Assembly (NCBI RefSeq): GCF_008932435.1
Contig: NZ_WBWE01000001.1
Location: 467,237 to 531,236 of the forward strand
DNA: 64,000 nucleotides
Direction of reading: 5' to 3'
Source: Brucella pseudintermedia
Lineage (GTDB): Bacteria; Pseudomonadota; Alphaproteobacteria; Rhizobiales; Rhizobiaceae
How positions within the stretch are numbered: the first letter of the stretch is position 1; the number at the start of each line of letters is the position of its first letter. The notes beneath the pieces were generated by a model that had not been told where the DNA came from, searched no databases, and worked only from the letters and a program-made list of their open reading frames with translations. Made by a program: the position numbers and the translations under genes. Positions 1-8,270 of the stretch are shown here, in pieces.

Positions 1-176
1 AGCAGGGCCAGCAGTCCGCCCCGGCGAAGCGGTTCGACGATCAGCCGGTCGCCGTCGCGCGTAATCAATGCCCGATCGCCCGGCAGCTCGAATTCGACCG
101 GAATCCGGATTGCCTGATTGCGATTGTTGCGGAACAGCCGGACTTCCCGCGATTTGGGCCGAGGTTTCTGGGACAT
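1..176 (-). CDS. VapB/AbrB-type antitoxin, partial (cut by window edge)
   Basis: The first 58 codons are present and the 3' end lies beyond base 1. The product begins MSQKPRPKSREVRLFRNN and continues with NQAIRIPVEFELPG. This is the SpoVT-AbrB swapped-hairpin fold of VapB antitoxins, in which a basic strand is followed by an 'S/NQAxRxP' turn and an acidic 'EF' strand. The ATG at 176-174 has a very strong Shine-Dalgarno, GGAGGTGAGG. Such proteins neutralise a VapC PIN-domain RNase and, with it, repress their own operon. The toxin gene would be expected immediately beyond the left edge; it is not visible, so pairing is inference. Confidence 0.8.
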   Translation of the reverse strand, partial: MSQKPRPKSREVRLFRNNRNQAIRIPVEFELPGDRALITRDGDRLIVEPLRRGGLLAL

Positions 177-190
177 TTCCTCACCTCCTT

Positions 191-213
191 GACATATACC
201 AGAAACATATGCC
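191..213. promoter_or_regulatory. Inverted repeat, candidate antitoxin operator
   Basis: An imperfect palindrome G-N-CATAT, 9 bases, ATATG-N-C sits 15 bases upstream of the vapB-like start codon. AbrB-type antitoxins usually bind such repeats overlapping their promoter. The assignment to autoregulation is inference from position and symmetry. Confidence 0.5.
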
Positions 214-267
214 GGATACGGTCGCGCTTCAAGCCCCTGCGCTCCTGTCGTCATCGTGAACGGCAAC

Positions 268-286
268 AATGTAATATTATAGCATT
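268..286. promoter_or_regulatory. Zur-box-like palindrome upstream of cobW
   Basis: AATGTAATATTATAGCATT has the dyad AATGNNATANTATNNCATT. It resembles the alphaproteobacterial zinc-uptake regulator (Zur) operator, an AATGTTATANTATAACATT-like palindrome. It lies about 125 bases before the COG0523 GTPase start. COG0523 genes are known Zur targets in related bacteria, so zinc-repressed expression of the downstream gene is the likely meaning. Confidence 0.6.
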
Positions 287-410
287 GCATATGGCATTCA
301 CGCTGCCCTTCCCTTATATGAATTGTCCTATCCGGGGTTTCGGTCTGGCCGTTTCGCGCTGGCCGTTCTGACCCCCGACTTCAAAGGCCACAACTTCAAG
401 AGGCATGACC

Positions 411-1583
411 ATGAGCCAGGCTGAAGCCCAAACCGAAGCTCCGTCTGAAACCAAGACGACCACTGAAGCTGGCCGCATCCCCGTGACCGTTCTGACGGGC
501 TATCTGGGTTCGGGCAAGACCACCCTTCTCAACCGCATCCTGACCGAAAATCACGGCAAGCGTTATGCGGTCATCGTCAATGAATTCGGCGAGATCGGCA
601 TCGACAACGACCTGATCGTCGAGTCGGACGAAGAAATCTACGAAATGAACAATGGCTGCATCTGCTGCACCGTGCGCGGCGACCTGATCCGCGTGGTGGA
701 AGGGCTGATGCGCCGTCCGGGCCGTTTTGACGCCATCATCGTCGAAACGACCGGCCTTGCCGACCCGGTTCCGGTCGCGCAGACCTTCTTCATGGATGAC
801 GACGTGCGCGCAAAGACCAGCCTCGACGCCGTTGTTGCCCTTGTCGATGCCAAGCACCTGCCGCTGCGCCTGAAAGACAGCCGCGAGGCAGAAGACCAGA
901 TCGCCTTTGCCGACGTGGTGCTCATCAACAAGACCGATCTCGTCACGCCGCAGGAACTGGCCGCCATCGAGGCGACCGTGCGCGCCATCAACCCGCACGC
1001 CATCATCCACCGCACCGAGCGCGCCTCCATCCCGCTCGACCGCGTGCTGGATCGCGGCGCCTTCGACCTGAAGCGCGTTCTGGACAACGATCCGCACTTC
1101 CTCGACCATGATCATCCCGATCACGTATGCGGCCCCGACTGCGATCACGATCACCACGATCATGACCATCATGGACACCATCACCATGCGCATGATCACG
1201 ATCATCATCATCATGACCATGAATGCGGCCCTGATTGCGATCATGACCATCATCATCACCACGATCATGCCTCGCCAATCCATGACGTGACGGTGAAGTC
1301 GGTATCGCTCAGGGCGGGTGAAATCGATCCGGCCAAATTCTTCCCGTGGATCCAGAACATCACCCAGACGCAGGGTCCGAACATCCTGCGACTCAAGGGC
1401 ATCATCGCCTTCAAGGACGACCCGGACCGCTATGTGGTGCAGGGTGTGCACATGATCATCGAAGGCGATCACCAGCGCGCCTGGAAGGCAGACGAAAAGC
1501 GCGAAAGCCGCCTCGTCTTCATCGGACGCGAACTCGACCCCGCCGCCCTGAAGGCCGGTTTCGAGAACAGCCAGGCGAAATAG
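411..1583 (+). CDS. CobW/COG0523-family GTP-binding metallochaperone, His-rich
   Basis: The protein has 390 residues. A G3E-family P-loop GYLGSGKT (residues 30-37) is followed by the family metal site GCICC (82-86). A linker at about residues 232-288 is extremely rich in His and Asp and contains two CGPDCDHDH repeats, which suits zinc storage or delivery. A CobW C-terminal domain follows. Start 411 is chosen over the ATG at 405 because AAGAGG at 398-403 is correctly spaced only for 411. With the Zur-like box upstream, the likely role is zinc allocation under zinc starvation rather than cobalamin synthesis. The His-rich block generates long false reading frames on the other strand. Confidence 0.88.
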   Translation: MSQAEAQTEAPSETKTTTEAGRIPVTVLTGYLGSGKTTLLNRILTENHGKRYAVIVNEFGEIGIDNDLIVESDEEIYEMNNGCICCTVRGDLIRVVEGLMRRPGRFDAIIVETTGLADPVPVAQTFFMDDDVRAKTSLDAVVALVDAKHLPLRLKDSREAEDQIAFADVVLINKTDLVTPQELAAIEATVRAINPHAIIHRTERASIPLDRVLDRGAFDLKRVLDNDPHFLDHDHPDHVCGPDCDHDHHDHDHHGHHHHAHDHDHHHHDHECGPDCDHDHHHHHDHASPIHDVTVKSVSLRAGEIDPAKFFPWIQNITQTQGPNILRLKGIIAFKDDPDRYVVQGVHMIIEGDHQRAWKADEKRESRLVFIGRELDPAALKAGFENSQAK

Positions 1584-1601
1584 CGCCCTCTTTCATCTTA
1601 C

Positions 1602-1640
1602 GCATTTCCAGTAACCGCTCCAAAGCTTTGCTGGAAATGC
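1602..1640. repeat. Short palindrome of the GCATTTCCAG repeat family
   Basis: GCATTTCCAG (1602-1611) and CTGGAAATGC (1631-1640) form a perfect 10-bp stem just after the cobW stop. The arms match the ends of the longer dispersed palindromes at 16458 and 34832. It may serve as a transcription end for cobW, but there is no clear T-run. Confidence 0.6.
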
Positions 1641-1668
1641 CCTCATCAATAAACAATACCGGAAGCCA

Positions 1669-2643
1669 ATGCCTACAGTAGCTCCGCTCGACCTTGAAGG
1701 TCATTGTCTTTATGCGCGCTTTGTCGGCGGCATTCCCTTCTTCGCCATGGCCGATGGCGCGATCCATCAGCTCAACAATGCAAACAGCACCGCGACAGCC
1801 CATGACGGGCTGTTGAGCGCGGCTGTTTCCGTTGATGGAAAGTCGCTCATCACCGGCGGCGAGGACGGGCGCGTCTGCCGCACGGATATCGATGGAACGG
1901 TGACCGAACTGGCAAAGGTTCCGCGCAAATGGATGACCGCGGTTGCCGCAGGTCCGGGCGGCACGGTCGGCTTTGCGTCCGGTCGCACCGTGTGGGTGCG
2001 CACGTCTGACGGCAAGGTGCAGGAGTTTGCGCAGGAACGCAGCGTCGAGGGCATTGCCTTCGCGCCGAAGGGCCAGCGGCTGGCGATTGCCCGCTATAAT
2101 GGCGCAACGCTGATCTGGACCGGCACGGCGGCAAAGCCTGTGGAGCTGGAATGGAAAGGCGCGCATATCGGGGTGACCTTCTCGCCCGACGGACGCTTCC
2201 TCATCACCTCGATGCAGGAAAATGCTCTGCATGGCTGGCGTCTCGAAGATGCCAAGCACATGCGCATGACCGGCTATCCGGCGAAGGTCAAGGACTGGTC
2301 GTGGAGCGCCAAGGCCAAGTGGCTCGCCACCTCCGGCGCGCCTGCGGCAATCGTCTGGCCCTTCGCGGGCAAGGACGGTCCGATGGGCAAGGCCCCGCTG
2401 GAGCTTGGGCTTCGCGGCGACAGCATGGTGACATCGGTTGCCTGCCATCCGGTCGAGGACATTGCGGCCATCGGCTATAGCGACGGCATGATCCTGATCG
2501 CACGTTTTGCCGACAGCAAGGAAGTGCTGCTGCGCCGCCCCGGCAAGGGCGCCATCACCAGCATGGGCTGGGACAATGAAGGCCACCGCCTCGTCTTCGG
2601 CTCGGAGGCCGGGGATTGTGGAGTGGTTTCGATAAGGGATTAG
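1669..2643 (+). CDS. WD40 repeat protein
   Basis: The protein has 324 residues with no signal peptide. About seven degenerate WD40 blades can be followed, for example GKSLITGGEDGRV, FSPDGRFLITSMQENALHGW and EDIAAIGYSDGMILIARF, enough for one complete beta-propeller. Such propellers are scaffolds for protein contacts; no enzymatic motif is seen. GGAAG precedes the ATG. It follows cobW by 85 bases in the same direction, an arrangement I associate with rhizobial and Brucella genomes, but its partner is unknown. The stop codon TAG lies inside the first unit of the downstream octamer array, so array changes cannot alter the protein. Confidence 0.8.
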   Translation: MPTVAPLDLEGHCLYARFVGGIPFFAMADGAIHQLNNANSTATAHDGLLSAAVSVDGKSLITGGEDGRVCRTDIDGTVTELAKVPRKWMTAVAAGPGGTVGFASGRTVWVRTSDGKVQEFAQERSVEGIAFAPKGQRLAIARYNGATLIWTGTAAKPVELEWKGAHIGVTFSPDGRFLITSMQENALHGWRLEDAKHMRMTGYPAKVKDWSWSAKAKWLATSGAPAAIVWPFAGKDGPMGKAPLELGLRGDSMVTSVACHPVEDIAAIGYSDGMILIARFADSKEVLLRRPGKGAITSMGWDNEGHRLVFGSEAGDCGVVSIRD

Positions 2644-2781
2644 GGCAGTAGGGCAGTAGGGCAGTAGGGCAGTAGGGCAGTGAAAGATATGTCCGTTGCG
2701 GTTATCCGCAACCAAAACATACTCCCCTACTCCCTTAACATACTGCCTTACTGCCTTACTGCCCTATTGCCTTACTGTCTT
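2642..2781. repeat. AGGGCAGT octamer arrays (HOOF-print type VNTR), inverted pair
   Basis: Five perfect AGGGCAGT units run from 2642 to 2681. Facing them on the other strand are degenerate units (ACTGCCTT, ACTGCCCT, ATTGCCTT, ACTGTCTT) at 2742-2781, with two further units of period eight (ACTCCCCT, ACTCCCTT) at 2721-2736. The two arrays are inverted relative to each other and can pair as a hairpin between two convergent genes. The unit sequence equals the octamer used in Brucella HOOF-print strain typing. The right array includes the stop codon of the minus-strand hydrolase. Confidence 0.85.
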
Positions 2782-3650
2782 TTCATAGAAACCGCCGGCG
2801 CGCCATCCGGCCCGAGCGACGCGACCCACTGGCTGATGGCGGCAATGTCCTTTTCACCGAGCATATGGTCCGCATCGATGGTGCGGGCATCGACCTTCGC
2901 GCCGCCGGAGCGCAGAAGTGCTGAAAGCGCTGGCGCGAACGGCGAATAGAGCTTGTCGTCCTCGCCCGTGATGGTCAGAACCCGCGCCTTGCTCAAATTG
3001 GCGGCGGGCGCATTGTCCAGAACCGGCATCGAGCGCATCAGGACAGCGCGCTTCACCAGATCGGGATGCAGCATCATCGTCGCCGCCAGAAGATTGGCGC
3101 CGTTCGAATAGCCCACGAAGGTCGCATGGGTGAGGTCGAGGTCCTTGTCGTCGGCAAGGCGTGTCAGGAAAGTCACGAAGGCATTGGCTTCGAGCTTGAT
3201 GTCCTTCTGGTCGAACTTGACCGGCGTGATGCGCTTGTACCAGCGCGTGCCGCCATCCTGCATCACGCGGCCGCGAATGCCGAGCAGCGTGGCGCGCGGC
3301 CAGATCTTGGTCGCCAGCGGCACGAGGCTGGTTTCATTCCCGCCCGAACCATGCAGCAGGATCACCAGCTCGTTCGAGGCGTTTTCCGGCTTGTAGAAGC
3401 GGTGGATGAACTGCTTGCTGCGCGAAAAATTCTGTTCAGGCGTCGTGTCCGTATCCATCTTCTTCTCGCGCATTGTCACGCCTTCGCCCAGCTTGGGGGC
3501 GCCCTGCTCTTCTTTCATCGATGCGGCGATGGCGCTCAGGGCTTTGCCCTGGCCGTTCGTCGAAACGGGCTGTCCCTCGGCCAGAGCCGAGCCAGCCGCC
3601 ACCGCGAATGCTGCTGCCGCCAGAGCGGCCATAAACATCTTCTTTACCAT
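2772..3650 (-). CDS. Secreted alpha/beta hydrolase (phospholipase/carboxylesterase type)
   Basis: The protein has 292 residues with a Sec signal peptide (MVKKMFMAALAAAAFAVAAG, cleavage near SALA-E). The fold motifs are ELVILLHGSGGNE (oxyanion region), the nucleophile elbow GYSNG, GEDDKLY for the acid, and DADH for the catalytic His. This order matches the YpfH/Est-like carboxylesterase and dienelactone-hydrolase superfamily. It probably acts as an esterase in the periplasm; the substrate is unknown. The last codons and the TAA stop are built from the octamer repeat at 2742-2781, so repeat slippage could change the C-terminus. Confidence 0.8.
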   Translation of the reverse strand: MVKKMFMAALAAAAFAVAAGSALAEGQPVSTNGQGKALSAIAASMKEEQGAPKLGEGVTMREKKMDTDTTPEQNFSRSKQFIHRFYKPENASNELVILLHGSGGNETSLVPLATKIWPRATLLGIRGRVMQDGGTRWYKRITPVKFDQKDIKLEANAFVTFLTRLADDKDLDLTHATFVGYSNGANLLAATMMLHPDLVKRAVLMRSMPVLDNAPAANLSKARVLTITGEDDKLYSPFAPALSALLRSGGAKVDARTIDADHMLGEKDIAAISQWVASLGPDGAPAVSMKRQ

Positions 3651-3826
3651 GATCTCAACATAGCCAATGAGACGTTAACGAAGGTTTGAAGGCAGCTCTT
3701 CCCGGGTGCGTCCCCACCCCTGCCGGCGATAGCGAATTTCCATGTCCGAAGTCGCTCATTCGGTTGCGCTAATGTAATGCGGTTAACAGCAGAGTTTTAG
3801 CGAGATTATGGCAGAATGCACGAAAA

Positions 3827-3852
3827 GTTACATCGTGTTACAATTCTGTTAC
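3827..3852. promoter_or_regulatory. Triple GTTAC direct repeat with helical spacing
   Basis: GTTAC occurs at 3827, 3837 and 3848, giving steps of 10 and 11 bases, so all three face the same side of the helix. Response regulators of the OmpR/PhoB family bind such arrays. It lies in the 344-base gap between the divergent hydrolase and msrP, 143 bases before the msrP start. The rest of that gap holds no gene that I can support. Confidence 0.4.
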
Positions 3853-3994
3853 GCACTCACGCGGTTTCAACAATGCGTGACCAACGCCGTGTCAGCAAAT
3901 TATCCATGCTTTTGACGCGTTTACGTGGGATCGTATCTGCAACTTGAGGGTCAATAATTTTGGAAGTGGGCCAATTGTTTTAATGGGAGTGACC

Positions 3995-4954
3995 ATGAGC
4001 AGCTTCAAACCGGGGCGATTTTCATCCGCGCGCCTCACTTACGATGCGGTGACGCCCAAAAGCCTTTACCTGAACCGCCGCTCTTTCATGGTCGGTGCGG
4101 GTGCGCTTGCTGCTGCCGGGGTCGCGTCACCGGCCTTTGCCGACCCGCTCAAGGCGAAGGCCTCGGCCTATAAGGTGGACGAGAAGCTGACGCCGCAGGA
4201 AGCGGTCACCACCTACAACAATTTCTACGAGTTCGGCACGGACAAGAGCGACCCGTCCGCCAATTCCGGCAATTACAAGCCGCTGCCGTGGAAGCTGACA
4301 GTCGACGGTCTCATCAAGCAGCCGAAGGAATTCGACATTCAGGAGCTGATCGCGAAAATGCCGCTTGAAGAACGCGTCTATCGGATGCGCTGCGTCGAGG
4401 CATGGTCGATGGTCATTCCGTGGATCGGCTTTCCGCTTTCAAGCCTTCTGTCGCAGGTGGAGCCGCTTGGCTCGGCCAAATATATCGCCTTTACCGGCGT
4501 CGTGCGGCCGGAAGAAATGCCGGGCCAGACCGGTCTCTTTCAGGTTCTCGACTGGCCCTATATCGAGGGCCTGCGCCTCGATGAGGCCATGCATCCGCTG
4601 ACCATCCTTTCGGTCGGCCTTTACGGCGAGACATTGCCCAATGCCAACGGCGCGCCGATCCGGCTCGTGGTGCCGTGGAAATATGGCTTCAAGGGGATCA
4701 AGGCGATCACGAAGGTCAGCTTTGTCGAAAAACAGCCGCCGACCTCATGGCAGCAGCAGGCCGCCAATGAATACGGTTTCTACGCCAATGTGAACCCGGA
4801 GGTCGATCATCCGCGCTGGAGCCAGGCGACCGAGCGGCGCATCGGCGAAGGCGGTTTTCTGGGCTCGGGCCGTCGCCCGACATTGCCCTTCAACGGTTAT
4901 GGCGAGGAAGTCGCATCGCTTTATGCGGGCATGGACCTCAAGGTGAATTACTGA
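3995..4954 (+). CDS. msrP: Methionine sulfoxide reductase catalytic subunit MsrP (YedY)
   Basis: The protein has 319 residues. A twin-arginine signal (RRSFMVGAG, residues 28-36, then an Ala-rich h-region ending SPAFA) exports a folded molybdopterin protein. The oxidoreductase molybdopterin-binding domain contains [13 protein letters not shown], in which Cys133 should ligate molybdenum. Start 3995 has GGGAG five bases upstream; in-frame codons at 3944 (TTG) and 3983 lack this. MsrP reduces protein methionine sulfoxide in the periplasm, using electrons from the membrane cytochrome MsrQ, which is the next gene (one base after the stop). The pair is clearly an operon. Confidence 0.93.
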   Translation: MSSFKPGRFSSARLTYDAVTPKSLYLNRRSFMVGAGALAAAGVASPAFADPLKAKASAYKVDEKLTPQEAVTTYNNFYEFGTDKSDPSANSGNYKPLPWKLTVDGLIKQPKEFDIQELIAKMPLEERVYRMRCVEAWSMVIPWIGFPLSSLLSQVEPLGSAKYIAFTGVVRPEEMPGQTGLFQVLDWPYIEGLRLDEAMHPLTILSVGLYGETLPNANGAPIRLVVPWKYGFKGIKAITKVSFVEKQPPTSWQQQAANEYGFYANVNPEVDHPRWSQATERRIGEGGFLGSGRRPTLPFNGYGEEVASLYAGMDLKVNY

Positions 4955-4955
4955 C

Positions 4956-5618
4956 ATGGAAGCCGCGACCCAGACAGGGCGGAAGAAAAAGTCCCGGCCC
5001 GGCGAATGGAAAATCTGGCTGCTCTATGCAGCCGGTTTCGTCCCGGCGGTCTGGACATTCTATCTGGGCCTCACGGACAGCCTTGGCGCCGATCCGGTCA
5101 AGACCTTTGAACACACGCTTGGCCTGTGGGCACTGCGCTTTCTGATCCTCACCCTCATGGTCACGCCGATCCGCGACCTGACCGGCATTGCGCTGCTGCG
5201 CTACCGGCGGGCGCTCGGCCTGCTCGCCTTCTATTATGCGCTGATGCACTTCGCCACCTATATGCTGCTGGATCAGGGCCTGAACATGTCCGCCATCGTC
5301 ACCGATATTGTGCGGCGGCCCTTCATCACCATCGGCATGGTGAGCCTCCTGCTGCTGGTGCCGCTGGCGCTCACCTCCAACAACTGGTCGATCCGCAAGC
5401 TCGGGCGTCGCTGGAACAGCCTGCACAAGCTGGTCTATGTGGCCATCGCCGGCGGCGCGATCCATTTCATCATGTCGGTGAAAAGCTGGCCCGCCGAGCC
5501 GGTCATCTATGCCGGGATCGTCGGCGCGCTTCTGCTGTGGCGTCTGGTGCGCCCGCACGCCCGCAATCGCAAGCCTGTTTCCCGTCCGCGCGGCCAAGCA
5601 ATCGCGGCAAAGAAATAA
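4956..5618 (+). CDS. msrQ: Haem-binding membrane subunit MsrQ (YedZ)
   Basis: The protein has 220 residues with about six membrane segments of the ferric-reductase-like domain. It includes His residues in YALMHFATYM and SLHKLVYVAIAGGAIHF that suit b-type haem ligation. The start lies directly after msrP. MsrQ passes electrons from the quinone pool or a flavin reductase to periplasmic MsrP for methionine sulfoxide repair. A 6-bp stem with a T-run closes the operon. Confidence 0.92.
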   Translation: MEAATQTGRKKKSRPGEWKIWLLYAAGFVPAVWTFYLGLTDSLGADPVKTFEHTLGLWALRFLILTLMVTPIRDLTGIALLRYRRALGLLAFYYALMHFATYMLLDQGLNMSAIVTDIVRRPFITIGMVSLLLLVPLALTSNNWSIRKLGRRWNSLHKLVYVAIAGGAIHFIMSVKSWPAEPVIYAGIVGALLLWRLVRPHARNRKPVSRPRGQAIAAKK

Positions 5619-5640
5619 GCTTCCATCGGGAGCCTTTTTT
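5619..5640 (+). terminator. Rho-independent terminator after msrPQ
   Basis: GCTTCC, loop ATC and GGGAGC form a 6-bp stem (one G-U pair) followed by CTTTTTT. It begins at the end of the msrQ stop codon. Confidence 0.7.
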
Positions 5641-5775
5641 AAAAACTTCTAATATAGAACCTAAATTTTCCGTTCCGACGCTTATCCCCATGACATGACG
5701 ATGCAAATCATGTCAGTATCGCCGCGATTTCCGCAAACGGAATAGTTCCCGGCGGCGGCAACTGACGAATACGGA

Positions 5776-6777
5776 ATGCATATGTCTTCTCTCCTGAAAT
5801 CGGCTCCCGTCCGCATCGCAGGCAAATTCGTCTTCATTTTATTCACCCTTGTCTTTGCGATCTGGGCCAGCTTCGCCATGTGGTTCCAGTTGCCCTTCGG
5901 CGATGCGGTGCGCGGATCGATCATCGCCGCCTGGCTTGTAATCGTGCTGGCAGTGATCATTGGCGAAAGACATTACAGTTGCTGGCGCAGGCGTCTTTTC
6001 TTCTGCCTGCTGGCGCTGGCGATGCTGGCCGCATGGTCCACGGTGCGCCCCTCCCTCAACCGCATCTGGGCGCCCGACGTCGCCCGCACGGTGACCGGGC
6101 AGGTCAATGGCGATCTCGTCACCCTTTCCAATGTGCGCGACTTCATCTGGCGGACGACGGAGGATTTCACACCCAACTGGAAGGAAGAAACCTACGACCT
6201 CAGCAAGATCACATCGGTCGATGTTTTTCTTTCCTACTGGTCGAGCCCGGCCATCGCCCACACGCTGCTGTCGTTTGGTTTCGAGGATGGTCGTCATGTG
6301 GTGTTTTCCGGCGAAATCCGCCGCGAGCATCACGAGGTGTTTTCCTCTATTGCCGGATTCTTCCGCGAATTCGAACTCGCGATGATCGCCGCCGAAGAAC
6401 GCGACATCATTTATCTGCGCACCAATATCCGCAAGGAAAACGTCTATCGCTATCGCGTGAACCTGCCGCCCGCGGGCGCGCGCGAACTCTTTCTCTCCTA
6501 TGTCAAAATGGGCAATGAACTGGCCGTACAGCCGAAATTCTATAATACGCTGACCGCAAACTGCACCACGATCATCTTCCACATGGCGCGGGTGCTGGAC
6601 CCGAACTTCCCTTTCGATTACCGCATTCTCCTGTCAGGCTTCCTGCCGGGCTATCTCTACGATCACGGCTGGCTTGAGAATGGCGGCACGCTGGAAGAAC
6701 TGCGCCGGCGCGCATCGATCGATGCAAGGGCGCTCGCAGGCGGACGCGACGGCTTTTCGGAACGCATACGCGAATAG
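5776..6777 (+). CDS. DUF4105 membrane protein
   Basis: The protein has 333 residues. Hydrophobic segments near residues 14-40, 46-62 and 72-90 are followed by a large soluble domain. That domain carries the DUF4105 signature region LTANCTTIIFHMARV, with a conserved Asn-Cys-Thr that recalls papain-like fold proteins. The molecular function is not established. A second possible start (ATG at 5782) is two codons in. The gene stands alone between the msrPQ terminator and a dispersed palindrome that starts in its own stop codon. Confidence 0.75.
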   Translation: MHMSSLLKSAPVRIAGKFVFILFTLVFAIWASFAMWFQLPFGDAVRGSIIAAWLVIVLAVIIGERHYSCWRRRLFFCLLALAMLAAWSTVRPSLNRIWAPDVARTVTGQVNGDLVTLSNVRDFIWRTTEDFTPNWKEETYDLSKITSVDVFLSYWSSPAIAHTLLSFGFEDGRHVVFSGEIRREHHEVFSSIAGFFREFELAMIAAEERDIIYLRTNIRKENVYRYRVNLPPAGARELFLSYVKMGNELAVQPKFYNTLTANCTTIIFHMARVLDPNFPFDYRILLSGFLPGYLYDHGWLENGGTLEELRRRASIDARALAGGRDGFSERIRE

Positions 6778-6893
6778 AGCATTTCCGGCAAAAGAGCGAA
6801 GCGGTTTTGAGCAGGATAATGCGTAAAAACATAAGAGCGGCTCTATGGAACCGCTCTAGAAAACCCCGCCGAAACCGAAACCTTGACGGGGTT
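6775..6893. repeat. Dispersed palindromic element, copy A, plus hairpin
   Basis: The stretch 6775-6859 starts TAGAGCATTTCC and ends AACCGCTCTA, with an internal AAGCGGTTTTG. It is the same family as 7385-7479 and 16458-16563. Next to it AACCCCG (6862-6868) and CGGGGTT (6887-6893) form a second stem, which may end transcription from both sides. Confidence 0.65.
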
Positions 6894-6910
6894 GGAATCG
6901 ATATGAAAAA

Positions 6911-7255
6911 TCACACCGCAGCGGTGATGATGATCTCGACCTTGTAGTCGGGCGTCGCCAGCGCTGCCTCGCCGGTGGCGCGTGCAGGCGTGTGGGCCGG
7001 ATCGACCCATGCATCCCAGACGGCGTTCATTTCGGCGAAGTCCTTCATGTCGGCAAGCCAGATGATCGCCTGCAAGACCTTGGTCTTGTCGGAGCCCGCT
7101 TCCTTGAGAAGGCGGTCAACCTCGGCCAGAACGGCCTTGGTCTGTTCCGTGACGCTGGCGCCGGGATTCCCCACCTGACCGGCGAGATAAACAGTGTTGC
7201 CGTGAATGACGGCCTGGCTCATGCGCGGGCCGACTCCGATGCGACGGATGCTCAT
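6911..7255 (-). CDS. RidA family enamine/imine deaminase-like protein
   Basis: The protein has 114 residues and begins MSIRRIGVGPRMSQAV; GAGGAG sits six bases before the ATG at 7255. The YjgF/RidA core is visible: NTVYLAGQVGNPG, then LEEVDRLL-like helix residues, then VVDPAHTPARA, which carries the usual Arg near the C-terminus (TPARATGEA). RidA proteins hydrolyse reactive enamines or imines made by PLP enzymes. The subgroup looks like the Rid members adjacent to amino-acid catabolism rather than archetypal RidA, but neighbours give no substrate hint. Confidence 0.85.
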   Translation of the reverse strand: MSIRRIGVGPRMSQAVIHGNTVYLAGQVGNPGASVTEQTKAVLAEVDRLLKEAGSDKTKVLQAIIWLADMKDFAEMNAVWDAWVDPAHTPARATGEAALATPDYKVEIIITAAV

Positions 7256-7384
7256 GGTGGACTCCTCTCGATACTGCTCTTTGCGGGAATGGTCCCGCAT
7301 GTGAAAATGTTGCGCATCCTTATTAAAGCGCTGGCCTGCTTTGGCAATGCCAATGCCGGCCCGATCGATGCTATTTCAGTGAAA

Positions 7385-7479
7385 AGAGCACTTCCGGCAG
7401 CGAAAAGCGGTTTCACGTTGGGAATGCGAAAAATGGATTATACGGTTCCGGCGACTTCGTTTGTCTGGGACCGCTCTCA
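7385..7479. repeat. Dispersed palindromic element, copy B (degenerate)
   Basis: It starts AGAGCACTTCCGGCAG, contains AAAGCGGTTTCACG and GAATGCG, and ends GGACCGCTCT. The order of blocks matches the copies at 6775 and 16458 with more mismatches. It fills most of the gap between ridA and the SnoaL gene. Confidence 0.55.
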
Positions 7480-7494
7480 AGGAGGAGGACCATC

Positions 7495-7878
7495 ATGTCG
7501 CAACCGCTCGCCGAGATTTATCGTGACTATATCGCGTGCCTGAACCGGCAGGATTGGGACAACCTCGGGCTCTACGTCCATGAAGAGGTCATTCACAATG
7601 GCAGAGCCATGGGGCTTGTCGGCTATCGCAGGATGCTGGAACAGGATTTCGAGGCGATCCCGGACCTGCGCTTCAACATTGAGCTTCTTGTCAGCGAACC
7701 GCCGCATATTGCCAGCCGCCTCCAGTTCGACTGCACGCCAAGGGCGATGCTTTTCGGGCTGCCGGTCAACGGCAGGCGGGTCCGGTTCGCGGAAAATGTT
7801 TTCTATGAATTCAAAAATACGGTGATAAGGAAAGTCTGGTCCGTCATCGACAAGGCGGCGATTGAAGCGCAGCTGTGA
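7495..7878 (+). CDS. SnoaL-like / ester cyclase family protein
   Basis: The protein has 127 residues and strong SD AAGGAGGAGG upstream. The pattern of an N-terminal helix with YIACLNRQDWDNLGLYVHEEVIHNG, then EAIPDLRFNIELLVSE and RVRFAENVFYEF, is that of the NTF2-like SnoaL polyketide-cyclase fold. Members include ring cyclases, lipid-binding proteins and many of unknown function. No polyketide genes are nearby, so catalysis of a real cyclisation is unlikely to be predictable from context. Confidence 0.75.
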   Translation: MSQPLAEIYRDYIACLNRQDWDNLGLYVHEEVIHNGRAMGLVGYRRMLEQDFEAIPDLRFNIELLVSEPPHIASRLQFDCTPRAMLFGLPVNGRRVRFAENVFYEFKNTVIRKVWSVIDKAAIEAQL

Positions 7879-7895
7879 TATGCCGCCCGCCGCCA

Positions 7896-7924
7896 TTGAC
7901 TCTTTGCCCCCCTCACCCTATAAG
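7896..7924 (+). promoter_or_regulatory. Strong sigma-70-type promoter for rpmH-rnpA-yidC
   Basis: TTGACT (7896-7901), 17 bases, TATAAG (7919-7924). It lies about 180 bases before rpmH, the first gene of the ribosomal protein/RNase P/insertase operon. The long leader carries a dispersed palindrome at 8004-8052. Confidence 0.7.
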
Positions 7925-8003
7925 CCGCGTCACGTTCGCCCGCGCGGGTTTACGGATGGTTTTGTGCTGTCCGTCGCAAAGGACAGAACCAGCTCCTGTT
8001 CAA

Positions 8004-8052
8004 TAGAGCATGATCCCGAAAGGCGAATAACGGTTTCGGGCCAGATCGTGTT
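8004..8052. repeat. Short dispersed palindrome in the rpmH leader
   Basis: AGAGCATGATCCCGAAA, a short spacer and CGGTTTCGGGCCAGATCGTG form a stem (CCCGAAA with TTTCGGG, and flanking GATC/GATC). The core matches the elements at 18665, 18720 and 55023. Confidence 0.6.
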
Positions 8053-8101
8053 CAACGGAAAAACAGAATCAAGAAGGGCCGCACACCGCGGTATTAAATA
8101 A

Positions 8102-8236
8102 ATGAAGCGCACTTACCAGCCATCCAAGATCGTCCGCAAGCGTCGTCACGGTTTCCGTGCACGCATGGCAACCACCGGCGGCCGCAAGGTTCTCGCCGCT
8201 CGCCGCGCCCGCGGCCGCAAGCGGCTTTCCGCTTAA
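8102..8236 (+). CDS. rpmH: 50S ribosomal protein L34
   Basis: The protein has 44 residues: [18 protein letters not shown], then [11 protein letters not shown] and [11 protein letters not shown]. This is the complete L34 signature (KRTYQPS, HGFRARM, GR-VL--RR-KGR). It binds 23S rRNA in the large subunit. It is the first gene after the promoter at 7896 and 34 bases ahead of rnpA, the classic order. Confidence 0.98.
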   Translation: MKRTYQPSKIVRKRRHGFRARMATTGGRKVLAARRARGRKRLSA

Positions 8237-8270
8237 TCTTTTCCCGCGCTGCCGCGCGGTGACGAAAAGA

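Noticed and set aside
396..1472. Minus-strand frame rich in Met, Ile and Val
   Set aside because: It is produced by the His/Asp-codon repeats of the CobW gene read backwards.
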